64,000 nucleotides of DNA from Sphingobacterium sp. R2 (lineage in GTDB: Bacteria > Bacteroidota > Bacteroidia > Sphingobacteriales > Sphingobacteriaceae), in NCBI RefSeq assembly GCF_040760075.1, contig NZ_CP142884.1:3038001-3102000 (forward strand), written 5' to 3'. The first letter of the stretch is position 1; each line of letters opens with the position of its first letter. Under the pieces are notes generated by a model that was not told where the DNA came from, did not search any database, and was given only the letters and a program-made list of their open reading frames with translations. Positions 46,224-54,067 of the stretch are shown here, piece after piece. A program made the position numbers and the translations under genes.

Positions 46224-47333
46224 CTATTCGATCAGCTTAACCTCAAACATTTTATCCCAGTTTTTGCCAGTCACGAAAAAGGTATTCGATTTTCGATTGT
46301 AGGCGATCCCATTGAGTACATCCAAATCGACATGTTGCGTTACTTTTTCACGTAATTTGGAAAGATCCACCAATGCCTCTACGGTGCCTGTTTTAGGGTC
46401 GATCCGTCCAATGACATCTTCCATATAGAAATTTGCATATATTTTTCCATTTACCCATTCCATTTCATTGATCTGATCGACCATAGCTGTGTTCGTCGCG
46501 GCACGAATATAGTCCGATTTTGATAAGTCATGTGGATTGAGTATATAGATGTAATCCGAACCATTGGACATGTATAGGTTTTTGCCGTCAGAAGTCAGGC
46601 CCCAACCTTCCATTGGCTGAAAGTAAGGCAGTTTACTAACAAGGGCTAGGGTGTTTATATCGTATACATAGGCTGTATTATTTTTATAGGTCAATTGATA
46701 TAATTTTCCATTCAGGACAGTGGCGCCTTCGCCAAAAATTGAATCATCCAATTCAATTTTCTTGATGGGTGCACCAGTTTTAGGATTTGTAATGCGAATA
46801 CTCGATTTACCTTTATTTCCACTTGGTCCAATACCATTTCCCGTGCTTTCGATTAGGTTATTACCATAAAACTCTAAGCCTTGCGTATAAGCTTTAATAT
46901 CATGTGGATAAATATTTACAATGCTATACTGGAGCAAGCGAGGAGGAGCAGAAGCGAATAAATCTATGCTTATTGTATTTTCTTCTTGTTTTCCATCACT
47001 AAACACTACTGCTTTAATAATCTGTTTCCCAAATTTTTCATGTTTTAATGAATATTTGAATGACGCATTGCCCCTTACTTGTCCAATCTGTTTATTATTG
47101 ATGTAATAGACCACAGTATCTAATTTCTGCTTCTTCTCACGATTTATTTTTAAAACCAAATCTTCTCCCAGTGCATAGCGCTGTTTGATACTGTCAAAGG
47201 TAAATGTTGGACTTTCTTCGGGCTGTCCAGATTGGGAATTTGAAGTCCTACTGGTGTTATTGTGATTATTTTCATTACAGCCGCTCAAAACGGCCATAAT
47301 CATGAAACTAATTAGATAAGATTTTTTCTTCAT
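46224..47333 (-). CDS. Glutaminyl-peptide cyclotransferase (plant/bacterial type), lipoprotein
   Basis: 369 residues, lipobox AVLSGC (Cys19). After a short Asn/Ser-rich linker and an Ig-like block (about 50-125) comes a five-bladed beta-propeller: YTQGLEFYGNNLIESTGNGI, FGEGATVLNGKLYQLTYKNN, FQPMEGWGLTSDGKNLYMSN, INEMEWVNGKIYANFYMEDV and VLNGIAYNRKSNTFFVTGKN. This matches the glutamine cyclotransferase family that forms N-terminal pyroglutamate. Periplasmic or outer-membrane anchored. Single gene. Confidence 0.88.
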   Translation of the reverse strand: MKKKSYLISFMIMAVLSGCNENNHNNTSRTSNSQSGQPEESPTFTFDSIKQRYALGEDLVLKINREKKQKLDTVVYYINNKQIGQVRGNASFKYSLKHEKFGKQIIKAVVFSDGKQEENTISIDLFASAPPRLLQYSIVNIYPHDIKAYTQGLEFYGNNLIESTGNGIGPSGNKGKSSIRITNPKTGAPIKKIELDDSIFGEGATVLNGKLYQLTYKNNTAYVYDINTLALVSKLPYFQPMEGWGLTSDGKNLYMSNGSDYIYILNPHDLSKSDYIRAATNTAMVDQINEMEWVNGKIYANFYMEDVIGRIDPKTGTVEALVDLSKLREKVTQHVDLDVLNGIAYNRKSNTFFVTGKNWDKMFEVKLIE

Positions 47334-47532
47334 TGAGATGGTATGCTTGTTTTATCATCTTGTAATAAGCAGGAAAAAGAGATGCCTGAAAAGAGCGGCT
47401 GTTATATATCTCGTTACTCAAAATTAACTAAATTGTTTTTTATATGCAATTCAATTACTTTTTATTAAAAAAAGGGAATCTTTTTTGAGGAAAAAAATGA
47501 ACCATTGTATACAGTTCGATTGTTATAACAAT

Positions 47533-48297
47533 ATGGAACAATCTTATTTTTCTGGAACAAGTGGTATCCTTTTGCCATATAAAAATAGAAGTTTTTATCC
47601 CAAGCATTTAGAGGGAAAGAGCCGCCTTGCCGTATACAGCTTATTATTTAATTCTTTGGAGGTGAACAGTTCTTTCTATAAAATTCCCCTTGAAGAAACT
47701 GTTAGAAGATGGTCCGAAGAAACAGCAGACTGCTTTCGATTTACTTTTAAATTATGGAAAGGAATTACGCATGAAAAGGAACTCAGGTTTGATCCACAGG
47801 ATGTAGTTAGATTTCTATCCGTTATTGATGGTGTCGGTCAAAAGAAAGGATGTCTGCTTATACAATTACCGCCCTCATGTAAATTTACTTCCATTGGAAA
47901 GCTTACTGTGCTATTGGACTGTATCAGTCAGGATCAGAGAAGTGAGGCCTGGAAGGTATGCATAGAATTTAGAAACGATTCTTGGTATAGGGAAGAAACT
48001 CTGACTCTGTTAAAATCATATGGAATGCATGTTGTTATCCATGATAAGGATACTCGTGGCATGCGTCTTCAATATACCGATACTAAAATTATCTATATGC
48101 GTCTCCATGGGCCGGATGGTGACTATCGGGGAAACTATTCAGACAGTGTACTGAGGGAATACAGTACCTATATCAATAGTTGGATCGCAGAGGCAAAAGA
48201 GGTGTATGTTTATTTTAATAATACCATTGGATCGGCACTTGCTAACTTGAATACATTGACGGAATATATCACAGCGAGCAAAGCATCATCTCTTTAA
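47533..48297 (+). CDS. DUF72 (YecE-like) TIM-barrel protein
   Basis: ATG 47533 (MEQSYFSGTSG) is favoured because DUF72 proteins begin with an xxGTSG strand; in-frame upstream starts at 47497 (ATG) and 47485 (TTG) exist. 254 residues: LEVNSSFYKIP (about 37-47), RFTFKLWKGITHEKEL, QLPPSCKFT, CIEFRNDSWYREE and MRLHGPDGDYRGNYSD, the family landmarks. Distant TIM-barrel relatives include endonuclease IV; no activity is established for DUF72. The 3' end faces the small-paralog operon. Confidence 0.88.
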   Translation: MEQSYFSGTSGILLPYKNRSFYPKHLEGKSRLAVYSLLFNSLEVNSSFYKIPLEETVRRWSEETADCFRFTFKLWKGITHEKELRFDPQDVVRFLSVIDGVGQKKGCLLIQLPPSCKFTSIGKLTVLLDCISQDQRSEAWKVCIEFRNDSWYREETLTLLKSYGMHVVIHDKDTRGMRLQYTDTKIIYMRLHGPDGDYRGNYSDSVLREYSTYINSWIAEAKEVYVYFNNTIGSALANLNTLTEYITASKASSL

Positions 48298-48310
48298 AAC
48301 TATTTTCTCT

Positions 48311-48643
48311 TTAAAGGATCCGATTACGGATATATTCAGTTCCCATACAACCATCCCAGCCCTCATGTTCACGCATAATTCGCTGGTATGCTGCTGTCAA
48401 TGCCTGAACCTTCGTCAATAAAGGTATACCTCTCCGGATGCAGTCATGATCGGAGAAAGTTCCAGCCTTATCGTACCATTGAAGCCAACCGAGTAATTCT
48501 TGTCGAGTCATTAGCTTTAATTGATCGAAAAGCATCTTATCTTTTAAGCCTAAAAGCTGATAACGCCAATCATTTCGATGCGATTCCATTGCTAGAATTT
48601 TTGGCAGCTGATGATCGATGATCTGTTTGATAAAAGATTCCAT
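48311..48643 (-). CDS. Small protein of an unknown tandem family (member B)
   Basis: 110 residues, helical, no signal peptide. It shares an alignable core with the next gene upstream: WR-x-QL near residue 26, then LLGWLQWYDKAGTFSDHDCI (about 49-68), then GIPLLTKVQALTAAYQRIMRE. The identical spacing shows an old duplication. Last gene of a three-gene minus operon. Confidence 0.7.
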   Translation of the reverse strand: MESFIKQIIDHQLPKILAMESHRNDWRYQLLGLKDKMLFDQLKLMTRQELLGWLQWYDKAGTFSDHDCIRRGIPLLTKVQALTAAYQRIMREHEGWDGCMGTEYIRNRIL

Positions 48644-48654
48644 AATTTCAAATT

Positions 48655-48975
48655 TTAGTTGTTGAACATAAGTTGTGCATGGGTGTTCGAAAAAGCTTTA
48701 TATTTTCTTTTCATATGGATACGCAAGATTTCTTTGTATATATATTCTACAGCCTTCATTTTAGAGATCTGCTGTACTCCATTTTCAATGCATTTGCGAT
48801 CGGTATAGTTTCCTTTTGGATTATTCCATTGTAGCCAATCAAGCAGCATTTCTTTTTCAAGTTTTTCAAGCCTTTGCTGTAAGCCCACTAATTCACTTTC
48901 TCTAAGCTGCTCGCGCCAGTCGGACCAAATGGAGTTCGATATTGCTGTTCTTTTCTCTTTGAATTTGTTTACCAT
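48655..48975 (-). CDS. Small protein of an unknown tandem family (member A)
   Basis: 106 residues with the same core: DWREQL near residue 20, LLDWLQWNNPKGNYTDRKCI (about 45-64), then GVQQISKMKAVEYIYKEILR. The shared pattern LLxWLQWxxxxGxxxDxxCIxxG is the defining feature; Cys and Asp positions are conserved in both. Stop is 11 bp before member B. Family not recognised. Confidence 0.7.
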   Translation of the reverse strand: MVNKFKEKRTAISNSIWSDWREQLRESELVGLQQRLEKLEKEMLLDWLQWNNPKGNYTDRKCIENGVQQISKMKAVEYIYKEILRIHMKRKYKAFSNTHAQLMFNN

Positions 48976-49006
48976 GTATTTCTTTAAATCTGATTTGTAA
49001 AATCTA

Positions 49007-49321
49007 TTAGATAATTAGCTTGCTGATAATAGCGTTGCCAAGTTTACTTTTCATAAATAGCTCAATCTGTTTCAATAATTCCAGGCTTACTTCGGGTACC
49101 CTCTCGAGATCCCTTATAAACCATTTCTGAATGACTGGATGCTGTTTGGAACGCTGTTCGAATTTAACGACTTCAGCTCTCGATGATTTTCCTTCTGGAT
49201 CATAGTATGACCACAGTACAATGAAAATCGTATTCGGATCTTCATCGGGATAGGGGGTATGAAAGCGAACGATGTCACCAACGTGCAACTCCTTATTGTC
49301 ATAACCTGTGATTTGTTCCAT
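49007..49321 (-). CDS. Small uncharacterised protein, probably co-transcribed with the paralogs
   Basis: 104 residues: MEQITGYDNKELHVGDIVRF, HTPYPDEDPNTIFIVLWSYY, then a charged stretch and a C-terminal helix. The LHVGDIVRF strand is SH3-barrel-like (as in small ribosome- or nucleic-acid-binding proteins). It is 31 bp upstream of member A, same strand, and likely the first gene of the operon. Function unknown. Confidence 0.65.
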   Translation of the reverse strand: MEQITGYDNKELHVGDIVRFHTPYPDEDPNTIFIVLWSYYDPEGKSSRAEVVKFEQRSKQHPVIQKWFIRDLERVPEVSLELLKQIELFMKSKLGNAIISKLII

Positions 49322-49683
49322 AAAAGTGTCGTCTAAAACTGATAATCAAATATACTAATAATGTTAGTATTTAAAAATTATTACTAAAAATTTTATTCTT
49401 TTAGTAGGCGCTCGTTGATTCTGTTAGGCGGAACATATCCTTTGAGCGGTTTTTCGCTACATGTTATTTTTATTGTTAGCAGCTGGTTGAATTTTGGGGA
49501 TGTAGCTTTTGCCTATTCTAGCGTTTTGATGACCAATAATGGGGCTTGAGGCGTTGAACTTCATGGGGAGAAGAGTTCGTAAGAATATGGATAGCTGCAA
49601 CACGTGCACCGTTATATTTAACGGTGCATGGCATATCAGTTCTGTAAACAGCAGTACTCTATAACGTGTTGTATTTAATTGTT
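49322..49683. other. Non-coding stretch with orphan hairpin
   Basis: No gene recognised. TGCACCGTTA (49605-49614) pairs perfectly with TAACGGTGCA (49619-49628) around a TATT loop, extended by two more pairs (49603-49630). No T-run and no active gene ends nearby. Confidence 0.55.
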
Positions 49684-50093
49684 TTATCTGTTATTAAACT
49701 CATTTTTTGAGTTAGGTAGTTTTATTTTAAAAATATAATAAGGCAATTCCACCTCGTCGATTCCCTTATTCCATTGTGGATCTTTAAAAAGCTGTGCGCA
49801 AGAAAAATAAAGATATCCATCTTCGCCGATCCCCATAGAATCAGGCCATAATATGCGTCGGTCCTGGACTAAGTTATGCAATTTTCCATCAGGACTTAAA
49901 TATTTTATGCTATAATCGATGGATGAAGTTAGGTAAATATTTCCGTTCATATCTGATAGTAAGCCATGTGTGATACTTACTTGTCCTTTGTCTTCAACTT
50001 TCCCCTCCAGATCTCGTTTCCCTTAGCGTTACAAAGCGGTATGTTATAAGCTTCATAGCGGGCCGATGCCTTTATAAAATAACTGTCTTTCGG
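49684..50093 (-). pseudogene. Royal-jelly/SMP-30-like propeller gene remnant, frameshifted
   Basis: The downstream frame reads VSITHGLLSDMNGNIYLTSS, then YLSPDGKLHNLVQDRRILWP and DGYLYFSCAQLFKDPQWNKG, ending at 49684: the C-terminal third of a yellow/MRJP-like or SMP-30-like beta-propeller. Upstream, a shifted frame carries DSYFIKASARYEAYNIPLCN and stops at about 49990, so a frameshift separates the pieces and the rest is gone. Confidence 0.65.
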
Positions 50094-50277
50094 CTAGTAT
50101 TGTTTTAATAAGGAAAAGCTTTATCAAGTTTTTATAGCTGTACTGTCTTGCTTTCAAGTATATTTCTTTATAGCTATCCGTATATGGAATGAATGATTCC
50201 GATTTGAATCCACTTGAATTTTAGATGCCCAAATTTTTAGATAAGGTGATCTCAATAAATAACCACTAAGTAGAGAT

Positions 50278-50561
50278 CTACAATAGCATTCCACATAAAA
50301 GCTTTTCAATTTCCTTGGCATGCGTGACCGTCATAAAATGTCCCGCACCCTTAATCATAAAGTTGGACTTTACATTCTTGATAGTCTTACGGTGATTTTT
50401 GACGATAATCTTTTTGCATAAATGGTCAGTGATTCATGGGGGCTTGGCGTAATCCAATCTAGATATTCGATGTCAAGCGAACCAAAGTTTATCTTGCTAA
50501 ATACCCGTTGGTCTACACCTAATCCGCTTATGATATATATTTTGGTATCAGTTGTTTTCAT
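50278..50561 (-). pseudogene. Alpha/beta hydrolase pseudogene with internal deletion
   Basis: The start ATG (50561) and first about 53 residues are intact: IYIISGLGVDQRVFSKI, YLDWITPSPHESLTIYAKRL. After a frame change the C-terminus of the same family follows: SNFMIKGAGHFMTVTHAKEI, with the catalytic His region, ending at TAG 50278-50280. About 150 middle residues, including the nucleophile elbow, are missing. Confidence 0.75.
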
Positions 50562-50621
50562 TGAATCAAGTGTTTGGATACATTTATGGAGACAGCTGCT
50601 GGATGATCACTTTAAATAAAT

Positions 50622-50659
50622 AGGGGCAAAATAATGATTAAAAATCAATTTTCGCCCCT
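50622..50659 (-). terminator. Terminator after the OYE gene
   Basis: AGGGGC (50622-50627) pairs with GCCCCT (50654-50659), continued by an AT-rich near-perfect stem (AAAATAATGATT with AATCAATTTT). It lies about 53 bp downstream of the OYE stop (50712) on the minus strand. Confidence 0.7.
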
Positions 50660-50711
50660 GTTTTATATAACGGAGTAACATAATTTTAGTGCAGCGGTTA
50701 TTGCTCCTATT

Positions 50712-51776
50712 TTACGACAGGCTCGCTAAACTTTTCGCTTCAAAAGTGGACAGTTCGTTGTATTTTTCGGCCTGTACTTTCTTTACCCAATTTGGATCTT
50801 GTAAGAGAGCCCTTCCCACGGCGACAAGGTCAAAGTCGCCCCGTTCATACCGACGGACCAATTCGTCTAGCGACGCAGGTGAAGATTCGAATTCGGAGTC
50901 TTTAAATACGTCGCCAAAGTCTTTATCAAGGCCTACAGATCCAACTGTGATTGTGGGTTGTCCGGAGATCTTTTTAAGCCAGCCGGCGAAATTCAAATCA
51001 CTGCCTTCAAATTCTGCTTCCCAATAACGGCGTTGGCTTCCATGGAAAATGTCGACACCGGCATCCGTCAATGGTAGGATCCAATCTTCCATTGCTCCAG
51101 GGGTAGGAGCAAGCTTGGCCGTATAGTCCTGTTGTTTCCATTGTGATAATCTCAGGATAATCACAAAATCCGGTCCTACAGCTTTTCGCATGGCTTTAAC
51201 AACTTCCACAGCAAATTTAGAACGCTCCTTAATCGTTTTTCCTCCAAATTCGTCAGTTCGATGATTCATTCCTTCCCAAAAAAACTGATCGATCAAATAA
51301 CCGTGGGCACCATGGATTTCAAAAGCATCAAAGCCGAGATCTTTCGCAGACTTGGCTGCGGCAGCGTATGCCTGTATGGTGGCTTCTATGTCAGCCAATG
51401 TCATCGTATCCGGACTCTCAAATGCTGCCGGCGGCGTCCATTGCATTGGGGTATAACCGACATGCCATATTTGAGGGGCTATTTTTCCGCCTTTGCTATG
51501 CACAGCATCAACAATATTCTTCCAGCCATTTAAAGCTTGATCACCATAAAAATTGGGAATGTCTTTTAAATTTTTTGAAGAAGGTCTTTCAATTACTGTA
51601 CCCTCTGTTAAGATTAAGCCGACATCACCAGCAGCACGCCGCTCATAATAACCAGCTACGGCGCTATCGGGAATTCCGTCCAAAGAGAATGCTCTCGTCA
51701 TTGGTGCCATGACAAAGCGGTTTTTCAATTTTAAATTCTTATATTCAAAGGGATTAAAAAGTGTTTGTATGCTCAT
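50712..51776 (-). CDS. NADH:flavin oxidoreductase, Old Yellow Enzyme family
   Basis: A 354-residue FMN TIM-barrel enzyme. Visible: NRFVMAPMTRAF (about 20-31), LILTEGTVIERPSSK, the active-site pair HGAHGYLIDQFFWEGMNHRT (about 159-178; two His bind substrate), VIILRLSQWK and a C-terminal FDLVAVGRALLQDPNWVKKV. OYEs reduce activated C=C bonds of unsaturated carbonyls, nitro-compounds and maleimides with NAD(P)H. It is divergent from the HxlR regulator (110-bp gap), a common electrophile-sensing pair. Confidence 0.92.
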   Translation of the reverse strand: MSIQTLFNPFEYKNLKLKNRFVMAPMTRAFSLDGIPDSAVAGYYERRAAGDVGLILTEGTVIERPSSKNLKDIPNFYGDQALNGWKNIVDAVHSKGGKIAPQIWHVGYTPMQWTPPAAFESPDTMTLADIEATIQAYAAAAKSAKDLGFDAFEIHGAHGYLIDQFFWEGMNHRTDEFGGKTIKERSKFAVEVVKAMRKAVGPDFVIILRLSQWKQQDYTAKLAPTPGAMEDWILPLTDAGVDIFHGSQRRYWEAEFEGSDLNFAGWLKKISGQPTITVGSVGLDKDFGDVFKDSEFESSPASLDELVRRYERGDFDLVAVGRALLQDPNWVKKVQAEKYNELSTFEAKSLASLS

Positions 51777-51830
51777 TTTTCTTGTTTAAATTGTAAATCT
51801 CCACAAAGATATTTTAAATAGTGTATATTT

Positions 51831-51871
51831 GTAACTATTATTAGTATAAACTAGTTACCTTTGTGTAACTA
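51831..51871. promoter_or_regulatory. Candidate HxlR operator in the OYE/HxlR intergenic region
   Basis: GTAACTA (51831-51837) and TAGTTAC (51852-51858) form an exact inverted repeat spaced by 14 nt; a third GTAACTA lies at 51865-51871. A TACCTTTG -7-like box for the HxlR gene (51856-51863) overlaps the middle of it, fitting autorepression by steric block. Confidence 0.5.
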
Positions 51872-51886
51872 TTCTCAAAACATCAA

Positions 51887-52234
51887 ATGAAAAGGACTGA
51901 ATTTAAAAGCTGTTCCTGTGCGATGCAGCGCTCGATGGCAATTTTAGGTACGAGGTGGAAACCTGTCATTATTTATACACTGCGTGATCGGAAAGCCCGA
52001 TTTGGTCAGCTCGATGCGTTGATAGAAAACATTTCCCGCAAGGTTCTGACCAGCTCATTAAAAGAATTGGAAGAGGATGGTGTTATTCTTAGAGAAGAAT
52101 ATAAGGAACTGCCACCACGCGTCGAATATTCTTTAACTGAGAAAGGTAAAGCCTTAATTCCTATTATGTGCCAATTGGCTAAATGGAACGAATCCTTTTA
52201 CGAAGAACCAGAATTACCAGAATTAATAGCGTAG
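51887..52234 (+). CDS. HxlR-family transcriptional regulator
   Basis: 115 residues forming one winged helix: AILGTRWKPVIIYTLRDRKA (about 18-37), FGQLDALIENISRKVLTSSL (recognition helix), LEEDGVILREEYKELPPRVE then YSLTEKGKALIPIM. Two N-terminal cysteines (SCSC, Cys9 and Cys11) could sense thiol-reactive electrophiles, as in HypR/QorR-type members. It probably controls itself and the divergent OYE gene. Confidence 0.92.
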   Translation: MKRTEFKSCSCAMQRSMAILGTRWKPVIIYTLRDRKARFGQLDALIENISRKVLTSSLKELEEDGVILREEYKELPPRVEYSLTEKGKALIPIMCQLAKWNESFYEEPELPELIA

Positions 52235-52481
52235 GTAGCGCGTAAAAAGTAAATAGCGAATTACTGTTTTTGTACCGAGTTTGTCTTAATTCCTGCCTGA
52301 TGGATAGCATAGAATTACCCCTATGCGGAGGTGTATGTATGTAACTTGGCCTATTAAGCATCCTTCCCCTGGGAATCCATCTTTTTCCAGATTGACGGAA
52401 AAAACTGGCATGTCATAGTGATTCAGATTGATCAAATATAATCCGAGCGAAACTTGATTTTTTTATTCACTTATACTTGTT

Positions 52482-53015
52482 TTATTTTTCGGTATTGAAA
52501 ATAGAGTATAATGGAATATCATAATATTTTCCATCTTTTTTTAGATGCTGTTTCAATAGCGCTTCTTTTTCCATGCCTATTTTTTCCATGACCTTTCCCG
52601 AAGCGGGGTTATGTGGAAAGTAGGTCGCAAAAATCTTGTTAAAATGCAGTTCATTAAATCCAAAGTCAATGATTGCTTTTGCTGCTTCCGTGACATAACC
52701 CTTATTCCAATAAGGAATAGCAATCCAGTATCCCAGTTCAGCCTTATCCGAGCCTTCATCGTGTAATCCGATCGCGCCAATCAGTTTTTTGTCTTTATTT
52801 CTGATAGCAAATGTAAAACCTTTACGAGTGATATATGCTTCTTCTGCTAATTTAAGCCAATATTCAGCATCTTCTTTTCGGTATGGATAAGGAATATTTG
52901 ATGTAAAGTCCGAATATACTTTATCTTGAAGATAGTCGACAATCTGCGGAATATCAGAAGCAGTAATTGCATTGAGAATAAGTCGTTCTGTTTCTAGTTG
53001 TGGGAAATCTTTCAT
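52482..53015 (-). CDS. RimJ/RimL-type GNAT acetyltransferase
   Basis: 177 residues: LETERLILNAITASDIPQIV at the start (RimJ/L hallmark TERLxLR), GAIGLHDEGSDKAELGYWIA and PYWNKGYVTEAAKAIIDFGF (about 105-124, acetyl-CoA motif), then NKIFATYFPHNPASGKVMEK and IGMEKEA. It should N-acetylate a protein terminus or small amine. Single minus-strand gene. Confidence 0.9.
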   Translation of the reverse strand: MKDFPQLETERLILNAITASDIPQIVDYLQDKVYSDFTSNIPYPYRKEDAEYWLKLAEEAYITRKGFTFAIRNKDKKLIGAIGLHDEGSDKAELGYWIAIPYWNKGYVTEAAKAIIDFGFNELHFNKIFATYFPHNPASGKVMEKIGMEKEALLKQHLKKDGKYYDIPLYSIFNTEK

Positions 53016-53256
53016 TTGATTAAGTCCTCAATTCAGTTTAAACGAAATTGCGAGTGATGTAAGTGGTGGCAAATGTAATAATTTTCATAAATTTCAGGTG
53101 AATAACATTTCTCTTTGGTATGCATATACACGCTTATTTCTAGAATCGATAGCATTGCGCATATATTTTTAAAATAAATTTTATAATTTTGCAGCTGTAG
53201 ATCATTTATGTTATCAATTTTTAAAACGTAAAGCCATGTAATGCATTGTCGATATT

Positions 53257-53301
53257 TAGGGTGGAAGTAATCAATAGGATTTATCCGATTTGACTACCCT
53301 A
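53257..53301 (+). promoter_or_regulatory. Structured 5' region upstream of the RNA-repair operon
   Basis: Nested stems: TAGGGT/ACCCTA (53257-53262 with 53296-53301), AGT/ACT (53266-53268 with 53293-53295), AATC/GATT (53269-53272 with 53287-53290) and GGAT/ATCC (53277-53280 with 53283-53286). It ends 44 bp before the ligase ATG and has no T-run. Could be a regulatory leader or an unrelated terminator; the 330-bp gap otherwise holds nothing. Confidence 0.45.
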
Positions 53302-53344
53302 TACCTACGTCTTCAATTTTTTAGTATGGACTTAAATTTTAAAA

Positions 53345-54067
53345 ATGGATTCAACAAAATATGGTCGTACCTACCATTTTCCCTTTTCTCCGGGAACAAG
53401 CAGCGACGATCGTTTTAATCAGCATTATTGGACGGATATACAATCCTTCCATCAACTGTTATATACAGAAAAATTAGATGGTGAAAACAACTGTCTTTCA
53501 CAAAGGGGGGTATTTGCGCGATCTCATGCAGCCCCAACTACTTCGCCATGGACGGCTCAGCTAAGGGAACATTGGGCCAGATTAAAAAATGATCTGGATG
53601 ATTTGGAGTTTTTTGGTGAAAATCTTTATGCTGTACATTCAATCGAATATCGGAAACTAGAGCACTATTACTATATTTTCGCTGCTCGAATTAAAGATCG
53701 ATGGCTTTCTTGGGAAGAAGTTACATTTTACGCTAGTTTATTTGATTTGCCCATGGTACCTGTTTTAAAACTCGAAAATGTAAAGGATCTGTCAGAACAG
53801 CAACTTCAACGTTCAGTCGAAAACTTGGCCATACAGCCCTCGGCGTTCGGATCTGTTGATGCTAAAACGGGACATATGTGTACGATGGAAGGGGTGGTAT
53901 GTAGGAATGTCGACGCATATCCTGTTGGGAAATTTCACCACAACGTCTTTAAATATGTGAGAAAAGGACATGTGCAGACTGATGAGCATTGGACAAAATC
54001 ATGGCGCAGAACAAAAATGATTTGGGAAAGGAGGGATGATAATGGAATGGACGATAGCAGTAGATAA
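53345..54067 (+). CDS. ATP-dependent RNA ligase
   Basis: A 240-residue covalent nucleotidyltransferase. Motif I is EKLDGEN with the AMP-accepting Lys43; motif III is FFGENLYAVHSIEY (about 90-103), motif IV MEGVVCR (about 180) and motif V VFKYVRKGH (about 202-210). It adenylates itself and then a 5'-phosphate RNA end to seal a break. The partner gene overlaps it by 26 bp and supplies end-healing, so together they form a repair cassette like the HD-Pnk/Rnl systems of Bacteroidota. Size suits a minimal Rnl-type ligase lacking extra domains. Confidence 0.9.
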   Translation: MDSTKYGRTYHFPFSPGTSSDDRFNQHYWTDIQSFHQLLYTEKLDGENNCLSQRGVFARSHAAPTTSPWTAQLREHWARLKNDLDDLEFFGENLYAVHSIEYRKLEHYYYIFAARIKDRWLSWEEVTFYASLFDLPMVPVLKLENVKDLSEQQLQRSVENLAIQPSAFGSVDAKTGHMCTMEGVVCRNVDAYPVGKFHHNVFKYVRKGHVQTDEHWTKSWRRTKMIWERRDDNGMDDSSR

